This document shows, piece by piece, positions 10,380 through 22,279 of a stretch of 64,000 nt of DNA (position 1 is the first letter of the stretch; the number at the start of each line of letters is the position of its first letter). Position numbers and translations under genes: made by a program. This stretch comes from Ilex aquifolium. Lineage: Eukaryota; Streptophyta; Magnoliopsida; Aquifoliales; Aquifoliaceae. The stretch spans positions 13,618,451 through 13,682,450 of the forward strand of contig OX637395.1 of assembly GCA_951799425.1 (NCBI GenBank), read 5' to 3'. Below the pieces are notes generated by a model. It saw only the letters and a program-made list of their open reading frames with translations, ran no database searches and was not told the DNA's origin.

Positions 10380-13300
10380 TTCATGCATATCATCGAACAC
10401 CATAGGGTCATACATTTGTGTATATATTTTTTTGTGTTCTCTGCCTTTGTTATCCTATCATTTATTTTTCTATATGAAGATACAAAAATATTTGAAATTT
10501 GAGAAACCAAAAATAGGAGAAAAATAAAATTTGAAAAAGAGTTTTGATGTCAAGTTTGACATTCATTTTTAGGATTTATATTAGTTGTTTTAGTTTTGCG
10601 CTTCTTTGTTTTGATTACATCGTTATGCATATTTTTTTTATATATGTTTATCTTAAAAAAATCAAAAACATTGAAAAAGAAAAAGGCAAAAATGTTTTTT
10701 TTTGTTTGATTTTCATTTGTTCATGATCAAGATATCCACACTTTGATTTGCATTTAAATTGTTCCATCCTTAAGTCAAAATTGAAATGAGCATTGCCATG
10801 AGTCATAGTAGGAGATAAAAAACTTAGTAGCATAAATCTGATTGTATGATTCATTAGCAAAAGTTTCTTTCATCCTAGCGTGCTTGGATAGTGTTTACCT
10901 TTGAAAGATTCAAAACCAAGTACACACATGCCATTCGCCTTCACACTTAGAAGTTTGATTAGTTTGAATTATTGATAATCTTGAATGACTCTAACTGTTG
11001 GTGATGGGTGAACACAAGGCTAAAGTTAGTTAAACCCTAATCCCTTTAGAGATGCCGAAGGCCAATTGTGCAGAAATAGCCCAATGTGGCCAAATGTAAA
11101 AAATGAGGCATAAATAAATGACTAAAAATAATCGCACTTGAATTGTGAGAGTGCTTATACTTAATTGAAAATTGCTCATTTGTAAAACTCATAGAGCTCA
11201 TGTTAATCATGATTAGTAGCATACACTTAAAGTACGGAATTTACAATCATGTTGATTGAAGCCATAGAGTAGATGAGATAAAAGAGAGAGGGAGTTGTCA
11301 AAAAAAGAATATTTATGACACTCACTAACTGGTCATGTATTCACTTAGACATTTCATTTAGAATTTCATGATGAGCTTATTAATGCATTAAACTAATCAG
11401 AATCTTTTTGTGTTGGAGGTTGATTTCACACCCGTTGCACTTGAATTAGTCAAAGTTGAACAAATTTTGAATACGTGTGAGTGAAATTGAACCTTAGTGA
11501 GGAAATATTACTCTAGGATGCATGCAATTGAGTTCAAAATTTTTTAATATGACTTAGAAGTAGTGTATTGATATGATGAATTTTGGATAGATCTTTTAAA
11601 ATGTGAATTTTTGTAATTTTCATGATTGTTAGTTTTAAGCATTTAATGATTAAAATTGGAACTTGCATTTACTTTTGATCCAAATTTATCCATACACTGC
11701 ATTGAATTGTTTTAGACTTAATTACATCATGCATGCATATTGGCATTGATTGGGCATGGGTTGAATTGAACTGGACTGTAGAAAACAGAAGCGTTCTGCT
11801 TCAATAGCCACTTAAGCGACCTCCTTACTGCTCGAGCGACTTCGTGTTAGTTGGTGACCAGGGTTTTAAAATCATGTTTTGGACTACTCTTGGTATCCCA
11901 AACCCACTCAATGACATCCCAAGCCTCTATAAATCCCAGCCTTTGCTTCTAAAGCTCTCTCAAACACTTCCTCCATGAATCTTAGGTTGATTCTTTGCTT
12001 GCATAAAAAATCCACACGAGTGAGACCTAAATTGAGAGAGTGATCGTCGAGATAGCTCCACAAAGAGAGAAAAGACCAATGGTTGAGAGTGTCTATAATG
12101 ATATCTAGCAGAACTTCGACGAAGCTACTCGATTCTTATCATAAGAGTTTGTAGAGAGATTTAAACGGGAATTCTCTCTCAGGCCAGTTTTGATTGAAAG
12201 GGGAGTAAACACTACAGAGGTTAATCGTTTGATATTGGAAAATCTAACCAACTACGGATGGACTTAGATGCTTACAGACCCAGTGACGTGTGATGATTGC
12301 ATGGTAAGACAGTTCTATGCACATATACATGACCCCAATCCTCAGGCTAATCACTTTACTACATATATCCAATGTATTTACGTTTTCTGTCACTCTCATA
12401 GCTACCACACTTGGCATGCCTAGAGTAGGGAAGGACTATCTAGGTGTGAGACCCATAGAAGACTTGCCTTCTTTGCATGTTTTTGTCACTGAGTTGTATG
12501 GTATTGACCATTCTGATAATTGGATTACATTGAATTTTTAGCAAAAATATTTGACCCCAGATTATAAGATGCTAAGTCTAGTGGCCAACTACAACATAGA
12601 ACCAAAAACCCATATCTCTGACTTTCCTACCCAAAACGCACACTTAAAATTCTCCTTTAGGGAAGGGATTTCATCTTGATTCACCAATAATAATATTGTG
12701 GTTTATTAGATGAGCCTTTTTAGAGGTGAGAGTATTAGACAATCTGCCATTTCAATCTCTGATTACTCGTATTTGACATGGGTCTTGAACAAGAGTTTGA
12801 TGAAGTAGAGTCAGACCCAGACTGAGTACGTTGTAGTGGTTGAGGAGCAAACCCCACATGTTCATCTTGATACTAGTACATCTAGGACACCACTTGAACC
12901 TAGTTTCGAGATCCTTATAACCCAGATGGCATCACTTGCTGATATGATGGCCAAGGTTGAGCACAAGATGACAGAGCATCATCGCCTGACTTCTCAGAGG
13001 TTGGATGCGATTGCTGACAAGATAACGATTCTAGAGGAGACCCAGTAGACTATGACGGGGGCAATTGCAGGTAAGGTTGGGTGACTCATGAGGTTGCTGA
13101 AAGGGAAGCATATTGTTGGAGATCCAGTGCCAGATGACATGGATTAAGACATAGAGTTGTCCCGACGCAACAGAGAGGATGGTAGTGATTATGGAGATGC
13201 ATCCATTTAAACTATGGTAAAATCAAAATTCTTTAATTTTAGTACTTTCTAAGATAAGATAATTAAAATTCCTTAATTTTAGTTGTCAAATTTCAAAAGT

Positions 13301-13400
13301 TTTCAAAAATTTTGAAACATATCTCTAACAAAATGGAGAAGATTTATTATGAGTTTTGATTTTCCTAAATATATACATATAAATATATATATACATATAA

Positions 13401-13443
<43 letters not shown>

Positions 13444-13560
13444 AAAAAAAATCACAAAAAGTCAAATTGTGTATTTGGACATAATTAAGTCCTAAAAATA
13501 AGGACTTAATAACCTAACATTAAGAGTTGTGTACTTTTGGACAATTAAGTCTAATTTTGT
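10380..13560 (+). mobile_element. Gypsy-associated region with a Transposase_32-like remnant
   Basis: This AT-rich stretch lies inside the copia element. At about 12070-13030 the plus strand has a broken frame with text like TTLGMPRVGKDYLGVRPIED, followed by a coiled-coil-like stretch (MASLADMMAKVEHKMTEHHR). The layout resembles the 'putative plant transposon protein' genes (Transposase_32) found in plant gypsy elements. A TATA-like CTCTATAAATCC at about 11925 and a leader precede it, so 11700-12060 may be an LTR promoter. No matching LTR pair was located. The region is old, with many breaks. Confidence 0.35.
13380..13440. repeat. AT dinucleotide microsatellite
   Basis: An interrupted (AT)n tract with a central A-run, in non-coding DNA. 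Confidence 0.9.
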
Positions 13561-13734
13561 GTACCCCTTACAATTTCTCCATTTTAATTTGTAATCAATT
13601 TGGGCTAAAATTGAAAAATCTATTCCCTTCCCCCTCCCCCTTAGGTGTAGTGTCTTGGTCTCCATGTGTATAATTGTGAGGGAAGATCCACTGCGAGTTT
13701 CCCCTCCCATAACAACATAGTGCCTGGGATCCAT

Positions 13735-14110
13735 CACATAACTTTCATATTTTAGGGTTAAAGCACGTAGCCTTGTAGCAGATGTGTCACCAAAGGCGAT
13801 CTTCAGCTGGTCCGACATCTCCTTAGCTGTAAGATATATCTCAAATGGCCAAGAAGATCATTTTGCATGCTGCTCAACATCGTGTGTGCATATCTTTCTT
13901 GTCCCAATTTTGGTAGGCTTCCATGCCTCGACGGTGTTAGGTCGTGAGGCCCTCCTCATGGGGGTCCATGTGGGTAGTCAAGTTTTATAAGATTGCTTCC
14001 GCATTAAGTAAGTATTGGATCTTCCTATGCCAAATGTCATAGTTGGTACAATATAATTTCTCTCCTTTGTTCAAGTGAGAAATAATATTCTTGGAGGCCA
14101 TTTCCCTATT
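13735..14110 (-). mobile_element. Ty1/copia gag fragment, antisense to its neighbour
   Basis: On the minus strand the frame contains SDQLKIAFGDTSATRLRALT, a well-known plant copia gag (UBN2) signature, and further upstream a gag N-terminus-like stretch (about 14000-14100). It is broken, truncated on both sides and lacks LTRs. It abuts the SIRE-like LTR end at 13717. From 14130 to 15030 I see only AT-rich DNA with no gene. Confidence 0.7.
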
Positions 14111-15030
14111 CAAAATGAGCAAGGGTGACATTAGCATACATTTTAACTTTGTTCAAAAATCCAACCAAAATTACCATTCTTCCTTACACAATAGGATTGA
14201 AAATTTTGCTAAGCTCATAATTATCTCCCATAAATGTAAATTAGAAAATAATTTTAATTTATTTTTAGATCAAAGATATTATGAGTGAGACATATCTCCC
14301 AATAATCCACAACATCCTAACAAAAATTCATTCATGTACAAATCATGTTGAGTCCGAATTAGGACTCCATTGCCATTTTGGTGCATCATACCAAAATAAT
14401 TCAATGTTTACAATGCTTCATAAAAATTAATAATACAGCCTTTCTACAAATACAAGTCCAATCCTACTACCTGAATCTAGTGGATAAAGAAATAAATAAA
14501 GATGTTGCACCTCCTTTATATTCAAGGAATTATTTTGTAACAACATAAATAAAAAATAAAACTAAACAATTCATGAGCAACTCATAAATGCCCGTGCTGC
14601 TTCCATCCATTCACATGTATAGCACATAATGGTCATTGAATGGATGATAACCATGCTCACCACTTATGGGAATGGGTATTTGGTCTAAAGACCAATTTTT
14701 GGATTTAATAAATTTATAGACACCTAAAATTAATTTTCAACATCTTTTTTTTCGAAAGGTAAAATTAATTTTCAACATCTTGTTTACTAGTTACGATCTT
14801 TTTTCAACATTGTTGGTGCAAATATGGTGAAAAAAAATTCCAAACTATAATTTGGGCAAAAGCTTTAGGAATAGAACTTGGACTTAAATAATTCTTAAAA
14901 TGGATAGAACAAGCAACAGTTAATTGAAAAAGAATTTCCAAGTTCGATGGAATTATAGAGAAAATTATATAGAAACCCTAACGACAGTTCTTTGACACAA
15001 TATCCACAAGATAATTCATGTTTTAACTAG

Positions 15031-15540
15031 TTACTTCTTAGGTCTAAGTTCAATCCCCTCAACAAGAAGCCCCCCTCTCAAATGCTCACCGTCAACCTCT
15101 TTTAGGCTCATTTTCACCTCTCTTTCACTTTCATCATTGTAGAATTCACTCAGTTCAATCTCTAACCATCCGTCTTCTCGCTCACGAAGAACCTGCTCTT
15201 CCCCTTCGGAAACACTGGTTCTCAATGCTTCAATCCCACTTGGAATAAGATTGCGCTACAGTGATCATTTGCAACAATTATTTTTTCGCAGATATATTGA
15301 CCCTTGTGATTGGTAGCCGCCAACTTCAACCAACACCTCGGAAGGGAGGGAGTCTAGACCATAAGCACGATCAGCAATTTTTACAATGAGGCAGGCTACA
15401 TAAACTGTATTTGGTGACAACATCCGGGTGTTCATCTTTCCATCAATCTCTAGCCAACAAACCATTTTGAGCTCAGGACCTTCAGGGAATTTGTTGGAAT
15501 TGACAAGGAAAACGCAGGATTTTATTCTTCCATAAGACAC
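15031..15540 (-). pseudogene. F-box protein PP2-B, last exon (pseudogene)
   Basis: PP2-B proteins combine an N-terminal F-box (SCF ubiquitin-ligase adaptor) with a phloem protein 2 lectin-like domain. This exon holds the C-terminal half of the PP2 domain. The family core VCWLEIDGKMNTRMLSPNTV, followed by ADRAYGLDSLPSEVLVEVGG, is at about 15300-15460. After a linker, the terminal DGWLEIELSEFYNDE and GGLLVEGIELRPKK with its stop are at about 15031-15165. All of this is in one frame, but the linker carries two in-frame stop codons (TGA at 15265-15267, TAG at 15256-15258), so the C-terminal segment would not be translated. The matching upstream exon lies at 21828-21944, across a copia insertion. 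No F-box exon was found. Confidence 0.85.
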
Positions 15541-15749
15541 TCAATCCGATTTAATCCACATAACTACTATTGATAACTTAATTTTAACTTAAGTTAATTC
15601 AATTTTTATTGAAATTTGAACTTGGGTTCCAATAAATTTCATTACCGGTTTATATTTGAATTCTAAAGTTACAAAACTCGAGTTGAAATTTAAGCATGTT
15701 AATAATTTGGGTCAAAGTCCGGGCAACATGAAATTCAAATTCAAATACT

Positions 15750-16248
15750 TGTAAGATTAATTTCATTATGTGAAAACTATCACATAAACAGGAACATTCA
15801 TATTGAATCATCAAGAATTAAAATATTGGATTTGCGGAAGCGTACCTGAATCCATAACACAAGATTGAAATATCGAGTCTGAGGCTTTATGATATTCCAG
15901 ATCTACACTTGTTTTCTGTCTAAATTTCTCTCTGACAATGAGAATCAAAAGAGTAGAAAAACCATTGTGTGATCTGGGGACCATGACCCCTATTTATAAA
16001 CAATCGTATCTGTTTATAAGCAGTCACGCCTGTTCGTAAACAATCGTGTCTATTCGTATTTTCTATTTTAACCCATCATAAAAATCGAAATTACGCTTGT
16101 CTCTACACATTAATGCCCACACTTTATAATATATTAATTAAGGCCCCAAAACTTAAATTAATCACTTTAATTAGCCTAACTTTATTTGATAGCCTATAAT
16201 TCACATTTATTTAATATATAAGCCCATATCTTTAATTTTACTCCAACA
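15750..16248 (-). repeat. 3' LTR of the copia element in PP2-B
   Basis: The LTR is 499 bp, beginning TGTTGGAGTAAAATTAAAG and ending in CA on the minus strand. Its first 194 bases recur at 21451-21644. The flanking ATACT fixes the outer edge. Confidence 0.9.
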
Positions 16249-19200
16249 ATCTCCCACTTGGGCTATATATATAACTTTATAAACGTGAATTATACTTTAT
16301 GAGCTCGTGAGTTTTGCTATCAAAACTTTATATATTTTAACAATCTTGTCCATTAACCACATCAATACAGAACCAAAGCGATCGTCGTTACATATTTCGT
16401 AACTAGACCCATCAATGATCACATATATCAATGCAACTAATGACAAAGATCAAGTGTGGATGTGTAGCATGGAAATTTCATGCAATGTGATCTTAACATG
16501 CCTATTTCCAACTGGTCCTCCTTAAACCTTAGTGAGATCAAACCATACAAAATCAGAGTGAATGAAAACTGAATACTTTACTGCAGTAAATAACCATAAA
16601 ATCCATAATATCCATAATAAATGTATCTATAAATAAAAGCATCTAAAATACAAACTCCCACTAAAATGACATATCCTGAAAAGAAACCACACCCATATGA
16701 GTAGTGTGCTCATGAAAGACCTTGGGTGATAATCCCTTAGTTAGTGGATCTGCAATCATGGAGTTTGTCCCAATGTGCTCTATAGATATAAGTCCACTCT
16801 AAACTCTTTCTTTGACAACTAGGAATTTGATGTCTATAAATTTTGACTTCGTCGAACTCCTGTTGTTGTTGGAATACAGTACTGCTGATTTATTGTCACA
16901 AAATAACTTAAGTGGTCTTTCAATGCCATCCAGAATACGCAGCCCCGTGACAAAATTTCGCAACCATATTCCATGATTGGACGCCTCATAACAAGCTACA
17001 AACTCAGCTGCCATGGTGGAAGAAGCTACAATAGACTGTTTAACACTCTTCCAAGATATAGCACCTCCAGCAAGTAAGTAGACATAGCCTGAAGTAGATT
17101 TCATGCTATCTCGGCATCCAGCAAAATCGGAGTCAGAATATCCAATGATCTCTAACTGATCTGACTTTCGATAAGTGAGCATGTAGTCTTTTGTTCTCTG
17201 TAAGTACCTCATGACTCGCTTGGCTGCTATCCAATGATCATTTTCAGGATTGCTTAAGTATCTGCCCAACATGCCAACAATGTAAGCAATATCCGGACGC
17301 GTACATACTTGAGCATACATCAGACTTCCTATTGCTGACGCATAAGGAATCTTTTGCATCTCCTGAATCTCAAAATTATTCTTGGGACATTGACTGAGAC
17401 TAAATTTGTCTCCCTTAGCCACAGGGGTGTCACCTGGTTTGCAATCATGCATGCCAAATCTTTTAAGAATTTTCTCGATATAGCTCTTTTGTGATAAACC
17501 AAGTATACCCCGAGAGCGAACTCGATGTATCTGTATACCTAACACAAAAGAAGCATCACCAAGATCTTTCATCTCAAATTTCTTTGATAGAAATCTCTTG
17601 GTTTCATGCAACATGCTTATATCGTTGGTGGCAAGCAATATGTCATCAACATATAAAACCAAGTAAATATGCTTACTCCCATTGAACTTATGGTATATAC
17701 AATCATCAACCATATTCATCTCAAAACCAAACGAAATGATAACTTGATGAAACTTGTAATACCATTGACGAGAAGCTTGCTTAAGCCCATAGATGGATTT
17801 CTTTAACTTGCAAACCATCTTCTTTGCATCTCTCGACACAAAATTTTCTGGTTGCACCATATAGATTGTTTCATCAATGTCACCATTGAGAAATGCAGTC
17901 TTAACATCCATCTGATGAAACTCAAGGTCAAAGTGCGCCACAAGTGCCATTATTGTCCTAAAAGAGTCTTTCGATGAAACCGGAGAGAAATTCTCTTTAT
18001 AATCGATGCCTTCTTTTTGTGTATAGCCTTTAGCGACAAGACGAGCTTTGTATCTCTCCACATTACCTTTCGAATCCCTCTTGGTTTTAAATATCCATTT
18101 ACAACCAATGGGTTTCACACCTTCAGGCAATGGGACAAGATCCCAAACGTCATTGTCCTTCATGGACTTTATCTCCTCATTTATGGCATCAATCCACTCT
18201 TAAGATTTAGAACTTTCCAGGGCTTGACGGAAGTTGATTGGATCATCTTCCACTGCACCAATGTCAAACTCATGTTCTTGGAGAAATACAATGTAATCAT
18301 CTGGCACTGCACTTCTCCTTTCTCTAGTGGATCTCCTTAATGGCGTAGGTTCTGGAGGAGGTAGAGTTTGTTCTTCTGGAACAGGAGGTTCTTGGATATT
18401 GTTTTGATTTGGATCTACTTCTTGAACAATGTCAGGTATAGGAGCCTGATCAATGTCAATAACAGCTGTGGGAATATCAACATATTCCTCTTCAAAAACA
18501 AAATCCCTATCCATATCTCCCCCATCAAACTCAACATCCTCAAAGAACCGGGCGTTTCCCGTCTCAAAAATTGATCTAGTAGTAGGATCATAGAATTTGT
18601 AACCCCTGTATCTTTCGGAGTATCCAATAAAATAGCAACTAACCGTTCTTGAATCCAATTTCTTTTCATGTGGTCTGTAAGGCCTTGCTTCAGCTGGACA
18701 TCCCCAAATGCGTAGGTGCTTCAGACTAGGCTTCTTGCCTGTCCAAAGTTCATAAGGGGTTTTAACAGTTGCTTTTGTTGGTACTCTGTTAAGGATATAC
18801 GATGTAGTCTTTAATGCTTCACCCCAGAGTGATTCTGGCAAGTTAGAATGACTAATCATACTCCTTACCATGTCTTTGAGCGTTCTGTTTCGCCTTTCAG
18901 CAACACCATTCATGCTTGGAGAACCTGCCATGGTGTACTGTGGGATGATACCGCACTCCTCTAGGAATTTAGGAAATGGTCCCGGACGTTGTTCACCTGA
19001 ACCGTCATACTTACCATAGTATTCACCACCTCGGTCAGATCTGACGTTTTTAATACTTTTGTTGAGTTGATTTTCAACTTCAACTTTGAATGATTTGAAC
19101 ACTTCCAGTGATTGAGACTTTTCATGAATGAGATAAATGTAGGCATAACGTGAAAAATCGTGTATGAACGTGATAAAATATTGTTGGCCATTCCATGAAA

Positions 19201-20722
19201 CCGTAGGAAATGGCCCACAAATATCTGTATGAATCAGTTCTAAGACGTCTGTAGCCCTGTTGGGACCAAATCTCCTCATGTTTGTTTGTTTTCCCTTTAT
19301 GCAATTTGTGCAAATTTCAAAATCTGCAAAATCAAGGGAATCTAGAATTCCATCTGACACAAGTCTTTCAATTCTCCTTTTGGAGATGTGACCTAATCTC
19401 TTATGCCATAACGATGAGGAATTCTCATTGGTTAATTTTCTTTTAACACCTCGAGTACTTAATTGCAAGGTTTCATGATATAAAGCAACTGTATCAAGCA
19501 TATAAAGGTTATCTACATAAGATAAAGAACCAGTACCAACCAAATTTGAATTTTGAAAAAGACTAAATGTATTATTTCCAAAAGAACAAGAATAACCAAA
19601 TTTGTCCAATACAGAAATAGAAACCAAATTCCGTCTAAAGGACGGTACAACAAATGTCTCATTCAAATCCAAATAAGTACCAGACTTCAATAATAACCTA
19701 AATGTCCCAATTGCTTCAACTTTGACCTTCTTGCTATCGCCTACAAAGATGTATCTTTCACCATCATTTGGCTTTCGGCAGCTCAGGCAGCCCTGCATGG
19801 ACACACTGATGTGAGTGGTTGCACCAGAATCTATCCAGCAAGTGTGTTTAGGTACCGAAGTCAAATTAACCTCAGAACAAACTAGATTAAGAAGTGTACC
19901 TTTCTTTGCACGCCAAGCATGATAGTTGGTACATTGCTTCTTCTTATGTCCCGCAGCTCCACAGAAGAAACAACCATCAACATTCTTTTCTTTATGTTGT
20001 TTCTTTTGATATGGAACCTCTGCAGCTTCTTTATCCTTCTTTCTTTTCTTCCCTTTATACTTGGAAGTACTAGCCAAATGAGCACTTTCTATCTTTTCTT
20101 GCTTCAACCTTTCCTCTTCTTGCACACAATGTGAAATGAGCTCATTAAGAGACCAAGTCTCTTTTTGGCAGTTGTAGCTCACCTTAAATTGACTGAATTG
20201 TGTGGGAAGAGATATCAGAACCAAATGCACAAGCAAATCCTCAGAGAGATCAAGTTTATGTGTTCTTAACTTTGAAGCGAGATGAGACATTTCCATAATG
20301 TACTCCCTAATGTTCCCATTACCTTTATATCTCATTGAGATGAGATTTGCCAAAAGTGTACTTGTTTCAGACTTTTCATTCTTGGCAAATCTATTCTTAA
20401 TTTCTTCTAGGAACTCTTTGGCTGTTTTTATCGTTTCAGATATTGTGCCCCTGAATGCTTCTGGAATGGCCTTCTTAATGATCATCAAACACATGCGATT
20501 TGACTTCTCCCACCTTTCAATATCCCTCTTTTCATCAGAGGAACTTTCATTAGTAAGAGGTGCAGGAGAAGAAACCCTTAACGCAAGGTCCAGATCCATG
20601 ACACCAAGAACTATTTGGAGGTTCTCATGCCATGTCTTAAAGTTTGTGCCATTTAGCATAGGAATAGAATTAATGCTGGCATTAATGTTAGAAGCAGAAC
20701 TAATAGCTGAATCAGAGAACAA

Positions 20723-21199
20723 TAAACAAGCAAAACAAACTCACATAAGCCTCAAAACAAAAAATAAATTCAAATAAAGGCAAACCCCATCTCAAGATAC
20801 CGGGCACTCTATTAATATTTTATCTTTGGATAAAAACTATTAACTCGTAAGTGATATCTTGATGTAGTAATCAAACACTAATAATAAGAACATATCTAAT
20901 AATAAATCTTCATTTGGGCCGATATATTATTCATATGTAAAACCAAATAATCATCACGCGTTTATTACCACAGTTGTACATGCAATTCTGTTAAATATTA
21001 ATCTTCCTTTGGGCTGATTAATATTCACATAAGTTACATGCACATTATCTTGTTATATTTTGAAATAATATTAATTTTCACAAAAGTGGTCACTTTGGTG
21101 ACATATTGTTTCAATTAATTTATCTCAAAATATATATTTAGACACCAATATTTGAATGTAAATTCACTGTAACTTCAAGATATTTATATTTAAATAACT
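20723..21199. other. Leader region of the copia element
   Basis: This is AT-rich sequence between the gag start and the foreign segment. It contains near-repeats of CTTCATTTGGGCCGAT and CTTCCTTTGGGCTGAT (about 20910 and 21003). No gene is seen. Confidence 0.5.
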
Positions 21200-21300
21200 A
21201 ACTTAAACAACAAGTTGGCCTTGCCTTAATGGTGGTCGACGGCAGTTTCCACACTAGAGGTCCAGTGATCAAATCTCATTAATCAAATATCAAGTCCAAC

Positions 21301-21332
<32 letters not shown>

Positions 21333-21450
21333 TTTTTTCAAAAAAAAAAAAACAAGGAAGGATATATAGAAACAAAAAACACAGACCAAGATTTGAACCA
21401 GAGACCTCGCGGTGCAAACCACTGCAACAGATTCCACCGAACCAACACAT
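21200..21450 (-). mobile_element. tRNA-derived SINE-like sequence replacing part of the 5' LTR
   Basis: On the minus strand an A-box-like TGGTTCGGTGG and a B-box-like GGTTCAAATC (about 21393-21402) lie some 45 bases apart, the usual spacing of a tRNA-type RNA polymerase III promoter. A T-rich tail and A/T runs follow. Its far end is unclear, and 21200-21300 may belong to something else. Confidence 0.4.
21301..21328. repeat. Poly-C homopolymer, about 28 bases
   Basis: An uninterrupted run of C is followed by T and A runs. Such a long G/C homopolymer is rare in plant DNA and could be an assembly or sequencing artefact. Confidence 0.9.
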
Positions 21451-21644
21451 CGTATTTTCTATTTTAACCCATCATAAAAATAGAAATTACGCTTGTCTCT
21501 ACACATTAATGTCCACACTTTATAATATATTAATTAAGGCCCCAAAACTTAAATTAATCACTTTAATTAGCCTAACTTTATTTGATAGCCTATAATTCAC
21601 ATTTATTTAATATATAAGCCCATATCTTTAATTTTACTCCAACA
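21451..21644 (-). repeat. Remnant of the 5' LTR of the same copia element
   Basis: These 194 bases match 16055-16248 at all but two positions. Homology stops abruptly at 21451, where a SINE-like sequence begins. ATACT follows directly at 21645-21649. Confidence 0.9.
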
Positions 21645-21827
21645 ATACTATCCAAGTTTAACTCAAGTTAGATTTTATTGTCAAAATCCAATTCGAGTAT
21701 TGGAAATCTTTGTCTAAATACTGGATCTCTGGTTTGTCTTGCCCAAGTTGTATCATAAGGCCAAGTCAAATAAATTCAATACAAAATGATCGAACATTAA
21801 TTTGTTTTTTGGAAGAAATGCAAACCT

Positions 21828-21944
21828 CGATTGCAGGAGGGGCTTCCAACTCCAACTAAGAGGATTGTTTGCCCATGTGATTGAAAGCTCCCTTGCACTT
21901 AATATGTAACATTTATTACTCGTCAACTTGTCAATTGAGAATGT
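21828..21944 (-). pseudogene. F-box protein PP2-B, middle exon
   Basis: After an acceptor-like TTCCTTGATTCAG the frame reads TFSIDKLTSNKCYILSAREL and goes on through SITWANNPLSWSWKPLLQSR, the N-terminal half of the PP2 domain. In PP2-B proteins this segment is followed directly by the VCWLEI core that is found at 15460, so these are neighbouring exons of one gene. A possible donor follows SR (CGAG/GTTTGC). The intron between them now contains the copia element. No F-box exon is recognisable between 21960 and 22280, which otherwise shows nothing. Confidence 0.82.
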
Positions 21945-22279
21945 CTGAATCAAGGAACAAATGAATCAGTACCAGTACCAGTTTGTGAATCAATAATGCA
22001 GGAAGCTAAAAATTTCTTTTCAGTTGTGTGGAACAGATGTAACACGGTGAAAACATGATGAACTAAAATTAAATGGCTTAATTGAGAGTACCAACTGATT
22101 TTATGCGCATAGTTTGTGGGTAATTATTATGCAGTTAACACTAATGTTGTAGCCATTAATCAAAAAGAGACGTGGTTGAGACGATTTTTTAGTTACAAAA
22201 GAAAAAAATATAAAGCAACCGTTGCCATCTCTCCACGCTTTCATGCTTTAGTTTGCCACCCTTAGTTTTTCATGGCCTC

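Larger units (their letters stand above)
8200..13717 (+). mobile_element. SIRE-like Ty1/copia element, badly decayed and interrupted
   Basis: The LTR 3' end is recognisable twice in direct orientation: at about 8325-8446 and 13585-13717 (shared text such as CTAAAATTGAAAAA, TTGGTCTCCA.GTGTATAAT and GGAAGATCCAC). After the left copy comes a degenerate initiator-Met primer site (TTTGTATCAAAGCA, about 8447-8460), and then a gag. The gag has a UBN2-type capsid region (about 8580-8990), a zinc knuckle (about 9105-9165) and a coiled-coil-like tail (about 9500-9760). It is broken many times. Pol is missing. From about 10380 the sequence changes to other, gypsy-like DNA, until the right LTR end. The start of the left LTR is not resolved (8160-8250 at best). 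Confidence 0.65.
15750..21644 (-). mobile_element. Ty1/copia element (TNT1-like) inserted in the PP2-B gene
   Basis: The element is flanked by a perfect 5-bp target duplication, ATACT (15745-15749 and 21645-21649). The 3' LTR is at 15750-16248. Just before it on the minus strand is a polypurine tract (AAGTGGGAGAT). The 5' LTR is represented only by its first 194 bases (21451-21644). The rest of that LTR and the primer site have been replaced by foreign sequence. The coding region occupies about 16799-20722 with parts in the standard order: gag (20722-20000), zinc knuckle (about 19970), protease with DSGATTH (about 19830), integrase (about 19430-18700), reverse transcriptase with YVDD (about 18120-17400), RNase H (about 17150-16800). 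Coding is nearly whole, with about one break. The two LTRs differ at only two of 194 shared bases, pointing to a recent insertion. Confidence 0.92.

Noticed and set aside
20298-20777. 159-residue plus-strand frame
   Set aside because: Antisense of the copia gag.
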